In this document: positions 1 through 6,407 of the stretch, in pieces
Layout of the letters: each line of letters starts with the position of its first letter
How positions within the stretch are numbered: position 1 is the first letter of the stretch
Source of the DNA: an uncultured archaeon
GTDB taxonomy: Archaea > Korarchaeota > Korarchaeia > Korarchaeales > Korarchaeaceae
Length of the DNA stretch: 15,924 nt
Assembly: GCA_938073845.1 (NCBI GenBank)
Contig: CALJEO010000064.1
Location: forward strand, 1 to 15,924
Reading direction: 5' to 3'
Made by a program: the position numbers and the translations under genes
The notes under the pieces: generated by a model
The model's input: only the letters and a program-made list of their open reading frames with translations
Database searches by the model: none
Told to the model about the DNA's origin: nothing

Positions 1-238
1 CTCCAAGCTGCTTGAAATTCTCCCTCAAACCTCTCACTTCCTCCCACAGCCTCTCCTGCCCCTTCCTAAGTTCCCTCACTTCCTCCCACAGCCTCTCCTG
101 ATTCTCCTCTAGCCTATCAAGCCTCTCTAATATCTCCCTAATTCCTATTAGGCCTGCTATCGCATATCTGAACTCCTTATCCTCCTCAAGCGTCCTAATT
201 ATCCTTTCCTTCTCCTCCTTCCTGAGTAGCCGCTCCAT
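1..238 (-). CDS. Coiled-coil protein, N-terminal part (C-terminus off the window)
   Basis: This is the first 79 residues of a protein that runs off the left edge. The ATG is at 238. The N-terminus is charged (MERLLRKEEKERI), followed by a hydrophobic stretch at residues 25-33. From about residue 34 it becomes a regular heptad coiled coil. A 14-residue unit with core QERLWEEVR occurs at residues 47-55 and 61-69, and the DNA repeats exactly for 26 bases at 33-58 and 75-100. Heptad arms like this often precede a PD-(D/E)XK nuclease-like domain in archaeal DUF3782-type proteins. That domain would lie outside the window, so the family is inference. A palindromic TATA-like box at 263-270 lies about 28 bases before the ATG, which fits a leaderless transcript. 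The reading frame is convincing; the function is unknown. Confidence 0.75.
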   Translation of the reverse strand, partial: MERLLRKEEKERIIRTLEEDKEFRYAIAGLIGIREILERLDRLEENQERLWEEVRELRKGQERLWEEVRGLRENFKQLG

Positions 239-262
239 ACACGAGTGGAGCAACGTCTAGGG

Positions 263-270
263 ATTTAAAT
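263..270 (-). promoter_or_regulatory. TATA box for the coiled-coil gene, palindromic ATTTAAAT
   Basis: ATTTAAAT is its own reverse complement. It lies about 28 bases from the minus-strand ATG at 238, the spacing for a leaderless archaeal transcript. It is also about 25 bases from a plus-strand ATG at 291, so it could in principle fire both ways. Confidence 0.5.
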
Positions 271-422
271 GTTAGAGGGAATATGCCAAGATGAGTAAAC
301 CCCAACTCATCGAAGATACAAACGCGCTGATGAAGAATTCAGGGGAATTTCATAAGCTCCCGCTAGTATTGAATAGCCCGCCGCATCTACCGTTAATTCC
401 GTTGACTTCTCAACTTCTCTTT

Positions 423-430
423 GAAATATA
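423..430 (+). promoter_or_regulatory. TATA box for the M28 peptidase gene
   Basis: GAAATATA lies about 47 bases before the ATG at 474, so transcription should start near 450-455 and leave a short leader. The leader carries the G-run at 465-470 as ribosome site. This placement supports the start at 474 rather than the upstream in-frame ATG at 291. Confidence 0.5.
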
Positions 431-473
431 CAAAAGGCTTAATACTATGTGCAACAGAATACCCGGGGGGACT

Positions 474-2618
474 ATGGTCAGGAAGGTGCTCCCTCCTCTT
501 CTAATACTCCTCCTGCTGGCATCCTCAGCACCTTCAGCTGCTGAGCCTGCGATCGGGAAGTTAGACATCAGCTACGCTAAGTACATAGTGGAGAGACTCA
601 CAAGCATAGGCTCTTACAAGGAACCTAGGTTCCTAGGTTTCAGGGCAACGGGGACTGAGCAGGACCTGGAGGCAGCGAGATTCGTCGCTGAGGAAATGAA
701 GAAGATAGGTTTAACGAACGTTTCTCTAGAACCCGTTCCTGTGGATGCTTGGAAATTTAAGGGAGCTAGGCTTGAGCTTGAGGATGGTAAGGTCTACCTA
801 GCCTCCTCCTTCGGCGGAGTTCCGGGGACTGGGGAGAGGGGGATAGAGGGGGAGATAGTTTACGTTGCCGGTGGCCTGAGGAAGGACTATGAGGGGCTTA
901 ACGTGAGCGGTAAGCTCGTCTTGGCTTATTGGAACCCCGATGATGGTTGGTTCAACATGATAGCTCACGAAGCCACCGTTCACGGGGCCAAGGGGGTGAT
1001 ACTATATAATCCGCCCAATGGGAGCTATGCCCAATATCCGAATGCCCTCCACTCATTTGATGGTCTTTACAGCTCTGATTTCATCCCTATGATAGTTATA
1101 AGCAAGGAAGATGCCCAAGAGATCTTGAAAATGCTTGAGAAAGGTCCAATTAGGGGAAAGATCGTCAGCTTAGCTGAGGTGAGGAGGGGTACGGGTTGGA
1201 ACACGATAGGCTACATCCCAGGTGAGAAGCCGGATGAGTATATACTGATCGCAGCTCATCACGATGCTTGGTTTTATGGAGCTGCGGATGATACATCTGC
1301 TGTAGCAGCTCTCCTTACGTTAGCTAAAGCGATTAAGGAGAGTGGCTACACTCCGAAGAGGACCCTAGTTTTCATGACGCATACGGCCGAGGAATATGGG
1401 ATGGTCGATGCCTATTACGAATGGTTGATAGGGGCATGGTGGCGTATCACGGAGGCTCATCCTGAGTGGCAGAGCAAGGCAATAGCTTACTTGAACCTGG
1501 AGGCCATGGCCCTGAGGGATGCGGTATTTTCAGTTGCCGTAATTCCCGAGCTATCTGGTCTGGTATCTGAGGTACTTAACGAGAGCAAGGACCTCCTTCC
1601 CCATGGCTGGGAACTGGAAGAGATATACTGCTGGACCGAGGTTTGGCCCTACGCAGCAGCGGGAGTCCCAGGCATGAATTTCTGGACCGCTTCGGAATGG
1701 TGGAGGAGAAACATCTACCACACGCAGTTCGACGCACCAGATAGAATAGATTGGGACTACCTCTCGAATATAATAGCTGTACTCTCTAAGATAGTGATCG
1801 GGTTAGATGAATCACGCATACTACCTTACGACTTCACCGCCCGTGTGGATCATATGAATGAGCGACTTAACGTTACCCTGATGCGGGAACTCGGGGTGGA
1901 TCCAGAGGATCTCCTCAGAAAGATCCGTGAGTTCAGCGAAGCCGCATCCGAGTTCAATGAGTTGATAAAAGCTGATGTGCCGGACGATGTCGTGAGTAGG
2001 GTGAATGAGAAGGTGAGGGAAGCTGCTCGCGTCCTCCTCACGGGGCTCACAGCGCTTGATCCCTGGGATAACACGATATACCCGCACCAGCAAGCTGAGC
2101 AGGATACGCTGAGCCTGAAGCTGGCTCTTGAGGCCCTTAAGAAGGGCGATCCTGAGACCGCTCTCTCAGCGATAGAGGGCGTGAGCATAAACTGGTACGC
2201 CCCAAGGTTCAGCTATGAGGTCTTCCTGAGGGAAATGTACCACAAATCGCCCGGATGGCCCAGGATAAATTGGGGAGCCCTAGGTCACCTAGCACCCATC
2301 TACGATCTTTGGAAAGAATATAACTCTATTTCCGAGAAAATGGATAAAAATTTAACAGATTATAGCGAGGAGATGCGCGTTGTAGAGATGTACTACAGGG
2401 TATCGTTAGGGGAGTACCAGAGAAGGGTAAACGAGATGGCCAAGGTGATGGAGTTAGCATCATCGAAGATAAGGGAAGCTAATTCCATAATGAAGGAAGC
2501 AACGCCTACCAAAGTGCCTGCTGAGGTGGAATTCCCAATACTTCCAATCTCCGTGCTCGTAGTGATATTAGCGCTGGTAGTAGGAGTGGTGCTTTACAGG
2601 AAGAGGAAGACCAGTTGA
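474..2618 (+). CDS. Membrane-anchored extracellular M28-family zinc metallopeptidase with PA domain
   Basis: Predicted 714-residue exo- or carboxypeptidase-type enzyme outside the cell, held by a C-terminal anchor. The start at 474 begins a clear signal peptide (residues 1-24, basic then Leu-rich, ending SAAEP) and has GGGGGG just upstream. The frame opens 61 codons earlier at 291, but that extension would bury the signal peptide. A PA-like domain covers about residues 120-235. The M28 core follows with the expected ligands: AHHD (His262/263, Asp264), GAADD (Asp272/273), HTAEEYG (Glu306/307), YLNLE (Glu343) and NIYHT (His416). Other M28 enzymes usually have Asp at the fourth position, so Glu343 is slightly unusual. 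Residues 440-680 are mostly helical, like the dimerisation region of transferrin-receptor-type M28B proteins. A transmembrane helix at about 687-709 ends in RKRK. The family is certain; the substrate is not known. Confidence 0.9.
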   Translation: MVRKVLPPLLILLLLASSAPSAAEPAIGKLDISYAKYIVERLTSIGSYKEPRFLGFRATGTEQDLEAARFVAEEMKKIGLTNVSLEPVPVDAWKFKGARLELEDGKVYLASSFGGVPGTGERGIEGEIVYVAGGLRKDYEGLNVSGKLVLAYWNPDDGWFNMIAHEATVHGAKGVILYNPPNGSYAQYPNALHSFDGLYSSDFIPMIVISKEDAQEILKMLEKGPIRGKIVSLAEVRRGTGWNTIGYIPGEKPDEYILIAAHHDAWFYGAADDTSAVAALLTLAKAIKESGYTPKRTLVFMTHTAEEYGMVDAYYEWLIGAWWRITEAHPEWQSKAIAYLNLEAMALRDAVFSVAVIPELSGLVSEVLNESKDLLPHGWELEEIYCWTEVWPYAAAGVPGMNFWTASEWWRRNIYHTQFDAPDRIDWDYLSNIIAVLSKIVIGLDESRILPYDFTARVDHMNERLNVTLMRELGVDPEDLLRKIREFSEAASEFNELIKADVPDDVVSRVNEKVREAARVLLTGLTALDPWDNTIYPHQQAEQDTLSLKLALEALKKGDPETALSAIEGVSINWYAPRFSYEVFLREMYHKSPGWPRINWGALGHLAPIYDLWKEYNSISEKMDKNLTDYSEEMRVVEMYYRVSLGEYQRRVNEMAKVMELASSKIREANSIMKEATPTKVPAEVEFPILPISVLVVILALVVGVVLYRKRKTS

Positions 2619-2632
2619 GATAACCTCAAACC

Positions 2633-2641
2633 TATTTTTTT
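2633..2641 (+). terminator. T-run terminator after the M28 gene
   Basis: A run of seven T (2635-2641) starts 17 bases after the peptidase stop codon, without a strong hairpin. This is the usual form of an archaeal intrinsic terminator. Confidence 0.55.
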
Positions 2642-2811
2642 ACATCAGCGGCGATCGGTAACATCGCGTAACTTTCTCTCTGAATCTCCCTTTCCAGCCA
2701 ATTTGGGTGCCCCGTAATACGAAGGTCTCAGCCTCCCTCAACCGAAACCAAATTCTCCATGCTCGGAATCCTTCGACCAGTTTTGAGATTACTTCGGGAA
2801 TTCATGAGACA

Positions 2812-3636
2812 TCAAGACTTCCAGCTCGCCACTAAAGCTCCGCTTATCACTAGAGCAGACCCCATTATTGCTAAAGGTCCTAAGCTCTCTCCTAAGGTTA
2901 CTCCGAGCATGAGGGCGGCTATGGGCTCAACATTGGTTATTATGCTGGCAGTCCCGGCCTCTATCTCCCTCAGGCCCCTAGCGTGCATGTAATAGGCTAT
3001 GAATGAGGGGAAAATAGCTAAGTAAGTTATCGGTATCAGTGAATCGCAGCTGATCTCGTTCCTCGAGAGAGCCATTAGGGGGGTCAGCTCAACGGCAGCC
3101 CAAACCTGTGGTCCTAAACCCAGCTCGAGGGGAGAGTATCCGGAAACGGATAGTTTCCGGACACTAAGTATTATTCCGGAGTATGCGAAGCTGCTCCCCA
3201 TCCCAAGCGCTAGGGCAACCATATCCGGCCCCGAGCCTCCCCTCATCCCTATCACCAGCACCCCTGAGAATGAGAGGAGCAATGCAACTAACTTTTTGGA
3301 TGAGATCCCTTCCCCTAGCAGGAATTTTGCCAACAATATCACTATGACTGGTGCAGTGTATAGTAGTACGGCGGCTATCCCTACGCCTAAATGCATGACG
3401 CTGAAGACGTAGATAGTGTAGAGAGGACCGGTGAAAGCGAGTCCTATTAGAGCGATCCCCTTATCAAAGGCCCTCCTCCTCAGGAAGGCTAGGGAAAGGG
3501 CTCCACTGATTCCAGCCCTCAGGGCCCCTATCGATAGGGGATCGGATCCTAAAGCCAGGGCATGCTTAGTCGCTAATCCTATGGTGCTCCAGAGGAAGGC
3601 TGCCATCAACAACGGAACCACTCCTCTTACACTCAT
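2812..3636 (-). CDS. EamA/DMT-superfamily transporter
   Basis: A 274-residue polytopic membrane protein of the drug/metabolite transporter superfamily. It has about ten hydrophobic helices in two EamA repeats. The first repeat ends with TAPVIVILLAKFLLGE (residues 94-109), the second with TNVEPIAALMLGVTLGE (234-250); these matching segments mark the family. Members export amino acids, nucleobases, sugars or other small metabolites, and the sequence does not show which. The ATG at 3636 has no convincing ribosome site, so it may be leaderless. The coding sequence holds a perfect 9-base inverted repeat with a 5-base loop at 3139-3161. A decayed paralogous fragment lies at 4643-4887 on the same strand. 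Length is normal to slightly short for the family. Confidence 0.88.
   Translation of the reverse strand: MSVRGVVPLLMAAFLWSTIGLATKHALALGSDPLSIGALRAGISGALSLAFLRRRAFDKGIALIGLAFTGPLYTIYVFSVMHLGVGIAAVLLYTAPVIVILLAKFLLGEGISSKKLVALLLSFSGVLVIGMRGGSGPDMVALALGMGSSFAYSGIILSVRKLSVSGYSPLELGLGPQVWAAVELTPLMALSRNEISCDSLIPITYLAIFPSFIAYYMHARGLREIEAGTASIITNVEPIAALMLGVTLGESLGPLAIMGSALVISGALVASWKS
3139..3161. repeat. Perfect inverted repeat inside the EamA gene
   Basis: TCCGGAAAC, a five-base loop, then GTTTCCGGA: nine perfect pairs within the coding sequence, at the inter-repeat segment of the transporter. In the decayed copy near 4860 only the arm at 4860-4868 remains; 18 bases including the other arm are missing, in frame. 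Confidence 0.8.
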
Positions 3637-4071
3637 TGGGGGTAATCATCCCAATCACTCAAAAAGGAAACCTTTAGATGGGGGAGTCAGTATCCTCGGG
3701 AAATCTGAAATAAGCTGTTCCTCCAGATAGCACAATCCCTCCCTTTCCGAACCTGAGGTAAGAGTATCTCTCGAAACAGGTTCACTCCCTTGGTCCCTCC
3801 CACGAGGCCTTCGCTCTTATCATGGCGTCCCTACCTTATGATCTCCTAATGGCCGCTTCCTCCTGCCTCACTTTTTCCAATAGCTTCCCAGACTTCAAAT
3901 AGGCATGCTTAGTACTAGCGTGGTGATCCATATTAGGTGATACTCCTAAGTGGTGACATCGTGGGTTGATGGGAAGAGGGCTATTGAGTTCACCAGCACC
4001 CTGCTAGCTAAGGCGGAAGGCTGTGTATGGTGTACTCCAGGAGGTTAAGGGAACGATTAAGTGCGCCGAGC
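3637..4071. other. Gene-poor intergenic stretch, possible gene debris
   Basis: No intact gene is evident. Two stretches look protein-like but are broken. On the minus strand from about 3931 down to 3667, an open frame starting MDHHASTKHAYLKSGKLL is cut by two stops and then continues (YSYLRFGKGGIVLSG). On the plus strand from 3950, VDGKRAIEFTSTLLAKAE runs into a stop, while a neighbouring frame continues as VYGVLQEVKGTIKCAEL, as if a frameshift separates them. I do not recognise either product. The stretch is best read as decayed genes or ordinary spacer. Confidence 0.35.
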
Positions 4072-4500
4072 TCACCTCCAATACTTAGGTGGCTCGCTTC
4101 TCCTCAACTTGTCACTGGGCTCCCACCTGAACCTCCAAAATCCTCTTCCAGCATCCTCTAATGCTATCTCAAGCTCGCTTATCGCCTTATCACCCAGGAG
4201 CACCTCATCGGCTAGTGGTGAGATGACCGCATCTACCTCCGCCTCCCGCGACTCCACATCCCCTGCCCTTACCCTCACCTTACAGACCCTCGGGACTATC
4301 CACACCCTCAAAGGTCCTCCTGCCGTTTCGAACTCAGACTCCTCGAAGCCTTCCCTAGGGGGCCATAGGCCTAACGTCTGAGCGAGTCTTATTGGGATCA
4401 ACACCTGTGGTGTCTCTGACTCATATCCACTGTTGGCTAATGCTATTGTCTCAATGGCCGCTTGCTCGCTCTCTATCCTTATCCTCACCCTTACGACCAT
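4072..4500 (-). CDS. Retropepsin-like (clan AA aspartic protease fold) protein
   Basis: A 142-residue soluble protein resembling the small archaeal retropepsin-like family. A strand plus NSGYESETP motif at residues 23-31 sits where retropepsins have D-S/T-G-A. A second marker, VLLGDKAISEL (about 100-110), matches the hydrophobic-hydrophobic-Gly motif of the fold. The C-terminal GFWRF plus SEPPKYW is, from memory, typical of archaeal members. The expected catalytic Asp is Asn23. Related archaeal proteins may share this, so it may not be a simple protease. The start at 4500 has a GGTGA ribosome site ending seven bases upstream, with a stop codon immediately before it in frame. The gene is intact inside a region of decayed genes. 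The fold is fairly secure, the activity unknown. Confidence 0.7.
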   Translation of the reverse strand: MVVRVRIRIESEQAAIETIALANSGYESETPQVLIPIRLAQTLGLWPPREGFEESEFETAGGPLRVWIVPRVCKVRVRAGDVESREAEVDAVISPLADEVLLGDKAISELEIALEDAGRGFWRFRWEPSDKLRRSEPPKYWR

Positions 4501-4573
4501 CTATGATCACCGCTTTTATCCTGCCTATCCTCGTTCTATGGTCCCTAATCAGTCCTATGAAGGCCCTTCTCAT
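4451..4573 (-). CDS. Possible 40-residue leaderless small ORF overlapping the retropepsin-like gene start
   Basis: An ATG at 4573 opens a 40-codon frame (starts MRRAFIGLIRDHRTRIGRI, strongly basic) that ends at 4451, overlapping the retropepsin-like gene in another frame. A TATA-like T-run (4597-4606) lies about 28 bases upstream, the spacing for a leaderless message. The promoter therefore seems to serve this position and not the ATG at 4500. The ORF could be a leader peptide that couples translation to the next gene, or just transcribed leader. No family is recognised. Confidence 0.35.
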   Translation of the reverse strand: MRRAFIGLIRDHRTRIGRIKAVIIDGRKGEDKDRERASGH

Positions 4574-4596
4574 CCCGAGATTCTCCCAATGGGGAC

Positions 4597-4606
4597 TTAA
4601 AAAATT
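4597..4606 (-). promoter_or_regulatory. TATA-like box upstream of the retropepsin-like gene
   Basis: On the minus strand AATTTTTTAA lies about 28 bases before the ATG at 4573 and about 100 bases before the ATG at 4500. If used, the retropepsin-like gene has a leader of roughly 70 bases that contains the start of the small ORF. Confidence 0.4.
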
Positions 4607-4642
4607 GATGTCAAGTGGGTCCCAGATCCGTTACATCAGCCG

Positions 4643-4887
4643 GAATACCATCGGAAGGGCCCAATCATTAGGAGAGCGTGGCATTGGGGCTGCTTACCCT
4701 TAACTTCGATGTTGTGAGCCTGGTTGGGAGATGAGAAAATAGCCAAGTAAGTTACCGATATCAGTGACTTACAACAAATATTTCCCCTTGAGAAGGCCAT
4801 CAGCGGGACTAATTCAAGAGAAGCCCAAACCTGAGGCCCTAATCCAAGTTCCATGGATAGTTTCCGGACAGTCATATACAGTGGTTC
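4643..4887 (-). pseudogene. Decayed fragment of a second EamA-family transporter
   Basis: The minus strand encodes a segment clearly homologous to the intact transporter at 2812-3636, matching its residues of about 154-240. Both contain VRKLS, then ELGLGPQVWA, then ITYLAIF or VTYLAIF. The fragment lacks six codons (VSGYSP in the intact copy) without losing frame. Towards its C-terminal side the alignment weakens: AYYMHARG corresponds to AHNIEVKG with one extra codon nearby, and later parts match only across frames. Neither the N-terminal half nor the C-terminal helices are present. It is too short to make a transporter. Many substitutions in the shared part suggest an old paralogue rather than a recent duplication. 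Confidence 0.75.
4873..4880 (+). promoter_or_regulatory. TATA-like box before the broken secreted-protein ORF
   Basis: CATATACA is about 33 bases before the ATG at 4910, a normal archaeal distance for a short leader. It lies at the edge of the transporter fragment. Confidence 0.35.
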
Positions 4888-4909
4888 CCTCGCGATTTAG
4901 TGGTGTGGT

Positions 4910-5181
4910 ATGGCGCTGAGGTCCCTCTACTTAGCTGTTCTGCTATTATCTGTCCCGATAGTTCCCTCACTGCTCCTCAGCTTGGGCAAGCTAGGTACCA
5001 CTAGCATTGAGAGCGGAAGGAGAGCAGAGGATGCATCCCCTTCGCCAGATCCGAGGAGGACCTGATTCCTCGCTTCACACTACCTTCTAATGAAACGTAT
5101 AAAGTGGGAAGGGTGACCATTCATTCCGCCCTGGACCTGGAGGGGCTGAGGGAGTACTCACGAGTCCTACCTAAGATCTGA
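4910..5181 (+). pseudogene. Broken gene for a small secreted or membrane protein (frameshift)
   Basis: The ATG at 4910 starts a 51-codon ORF with a strong signal-peptide or membrane segment (MALRSLYLAVLLLSVPIVPS), which stops at 5063-5065. From about 5011 another frame is open to 5179-5181 and reads like an extracellular domain: IPRFTLPSNETYKVGRVTIH, then a Leu/Glu-rich stretch. Joining the two by one frameshift between about 5011 and 5062 gives a protein of roughly 90 residues with one signal sequence. I do not recognise the family. The TATA-like box upstream and the signal sequence argue that a gene was here. A sequencing error, or two unrelated short frames, would explain the data too. Confidence 0.4.
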
Positions 5182-5219
5182 TGATACGGTGAACGCTCTC
5201 TTGAGCTAATGAGGCATTC

Positions 5220-6188
5220 CTAGAGATCCAATCCTATTATCTCCCTCAGGAGCTTGGGCTCAATGTTCCCTCCCGTGACCATCACGATTACCTTCCTTCC
5301 AAATAACCTCCTCCTGATCTTGATCGCCGCAGCTAATGCAGCTGCGCCCGAGGGCTCAGCTACTTGACCCTCCATCTCAAGCAGCATCCTCATAGCGAGC
5401 TTTATCTCCTCATCGGATACGAGCACAACGTCATCAAGCCTCCCCCTGAGGATACTGAGGGGGAGCTCGTAAGCTTTGCTGGTGGCTAACCCCTCGGCTA
5501 TCGTGTCAGCTTTTCCCGTGGAGATCAGTTCACCACTCCTCCAAGATAGGTAGAAGCTTTGGGCACCTTCAGCCTGAACCCCTATGACCTCTATAGAAGG
5601 ATCCGCGGCCTTAGCCACGGTGACAGCACCTACTGCACCCGAGCCCCCTCCCACGGGGTTTATTATCACATCAACATCGGGAAGGTCCTCCAGGTTCTCC
5701 AAGTGCATGGTGGCGACACCCGCGTAGAGTGTAGGTTCGTTGACCCCGTGGACGAAGAGGTATCCCCTCTCCCTAGCTAGCTTCTCCGCGAACTCGCTGG
5801 CCTGCTCATAGACCTCACCGTGAAATATGACCTCAGCCCCCAAGTCCCTCAGTGCCTTGACCTTAACTTCAGGGACGTTCTTGGGCATCACTATGATGAC
5901 CTCAGCCCCTATTAGCTTTCCAGCGAAGGCGACGGATTGGCCGTGGTTCCCGGTGGAGGCAGCTATCAGCCCCCTCCTTAGGGCCTCATCCCTCTTCAGC
6001 ATTGCGAAGTAGACCCCTCCTCTTACCTTGAAAGCCTTAGTTGGCTGTAGATTCTCAAGTTTAAGGTAGATATCGCATCCCAATGCCTCTGAGATCCTCC
6101 TGGAGCGTATTAGGGGGGTCCTTGGGAGGTACTTGGAGATCACGCTCCTGGCCTTGAAGGCATCCCTGAGGCCTATAATCCCGCTCAT
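5220..6188 (-). CDS. PLP-dependent threonine/serine dehydratase (fold type II)
   Basis: A 322-residue fold-type-II PLP enzyme of the threonine ammonia-lyase group, which turns threonine (or serine) into 2-oxobutyrate (or pyruvate) and ammonia. Visible motifs: AFKVRGG with the Schiff-base Lys54, the substrate loop STGNHGQ (78-84), the phosphate-binding glycine loop GGGSG (180-184), AEPSGA (277-282), and VTGGN near the C-terminus. There is no ACT regulatory domain, so it is of the short type: catabolic dehydratase, serine racemase or hydroxyaspartate ammonia-lyase are all possible. The ATG at 6188 is chosen because a TATA box lies about 25 bases upstream, fitting a leaderless message. The family's usual N-terminus also begins here. 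The frame stays open upstream, with an ATG at 6260, but that lies beyond the promoter. Confidence 0.88.
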   Translation of the reverse strand: MSGIIGLRDAFKARSVISKYLPRTPLIRSRRISEALGCDIYLKLENLQPTKAFKVRGGVYFAMLKRDEALRRGLIAASTGNHGQSVAFAGKLIGAEVIIVMPKNVPEVKVKALRDLGAEVIFHGEVYEQASEFAEKLARERGYLFVHGVNEPTLYAGVATMHLENLEDLPDVDVIINPVGGGSGAVGAVTVAKAADPSIEVIGVQAEGAQSFYLSWRSGELISTGKADTIAEGLATSKAYELPLSILRGRLDDVVLVSDEEIKLAMRMLLEMEGQVAEPSGAAALAAAIKIRRRLFGRKVIVMVTGGNIEPKLLREIIGLDL

Positions 6189-6208
6189 CAATCCGTTATG
6201 GGGTGGTC

Positions 6209-6218
6209 TATATAATAA
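6209..6218 (-). promoter_or_regulatory. TATA box for the dehydratase gene
   Basis: TTATTATATA on the minus strand is centred about 25 bases before the ATG at 6188. This is the best-looking box in the window and decides the start codon in favour of a leaderless transcript. Confidence 0.65.
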
Positions 6219-6370
6219 GCGGTGGAGCATCTTCTCAGCCCATCCTGGAAGAATTCCCATTTGGGAAACAACTGCCCTGAGAGGTTCATTTGCCTTCCGA
6301 TATCGAACAGCGAGGACACCGTGATCCCATGCCTCTGCTACTGAACCAACCTCCCACTATGATGAAAAAG

Positions 6371-6380
6371 GTTATTTTCT
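6371..6380 (+). promoter_or_regulatory. Weak TATA-like element before the surface protein gene
   Basis: GTTATTTTCT lies about 33 bases before the ATG at 6408. It is the only AT-rich block in the short divergent spacer, but a poor match to the consensus. Confidence 0.3.
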
Positions 6381-6407
6381 AGTTCATCTCCCCTACTTGG
6401 ATAGAGA

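Noticed and set aside
291..473. N-terminal 61 codons of the M28 frame as part of the mature gene
   Set aside because: It would place the signal peptide inside the protein and ignores the TATA box and G-rich ribosome site before 474. Kept only as a finding about a possible second start.
1821..2188. Minus-strand open frames inside the M28 gene
   Set aside because: They are antisense shadows of a strongly supported plus-strand gene with clear domain motifs.
2642..2811. Broken gene between the M28 peptidase and the transporter
   Set aside because: All frames are short with stops, and no stretch is convincingly protein-like; treated as spacer.
3948..4060. Intact gene starting GTG near 3950
   Set aside because: The frame stops after about 32 codons and can only be extended by assuming a frameshift; listed as debris.
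6359..6391. Another C-box-like ATGATGA before the surface protein gene
   Set aside because: No D box or C'/D' pair at suitable spacing, and the site lies in a promoter spacer.
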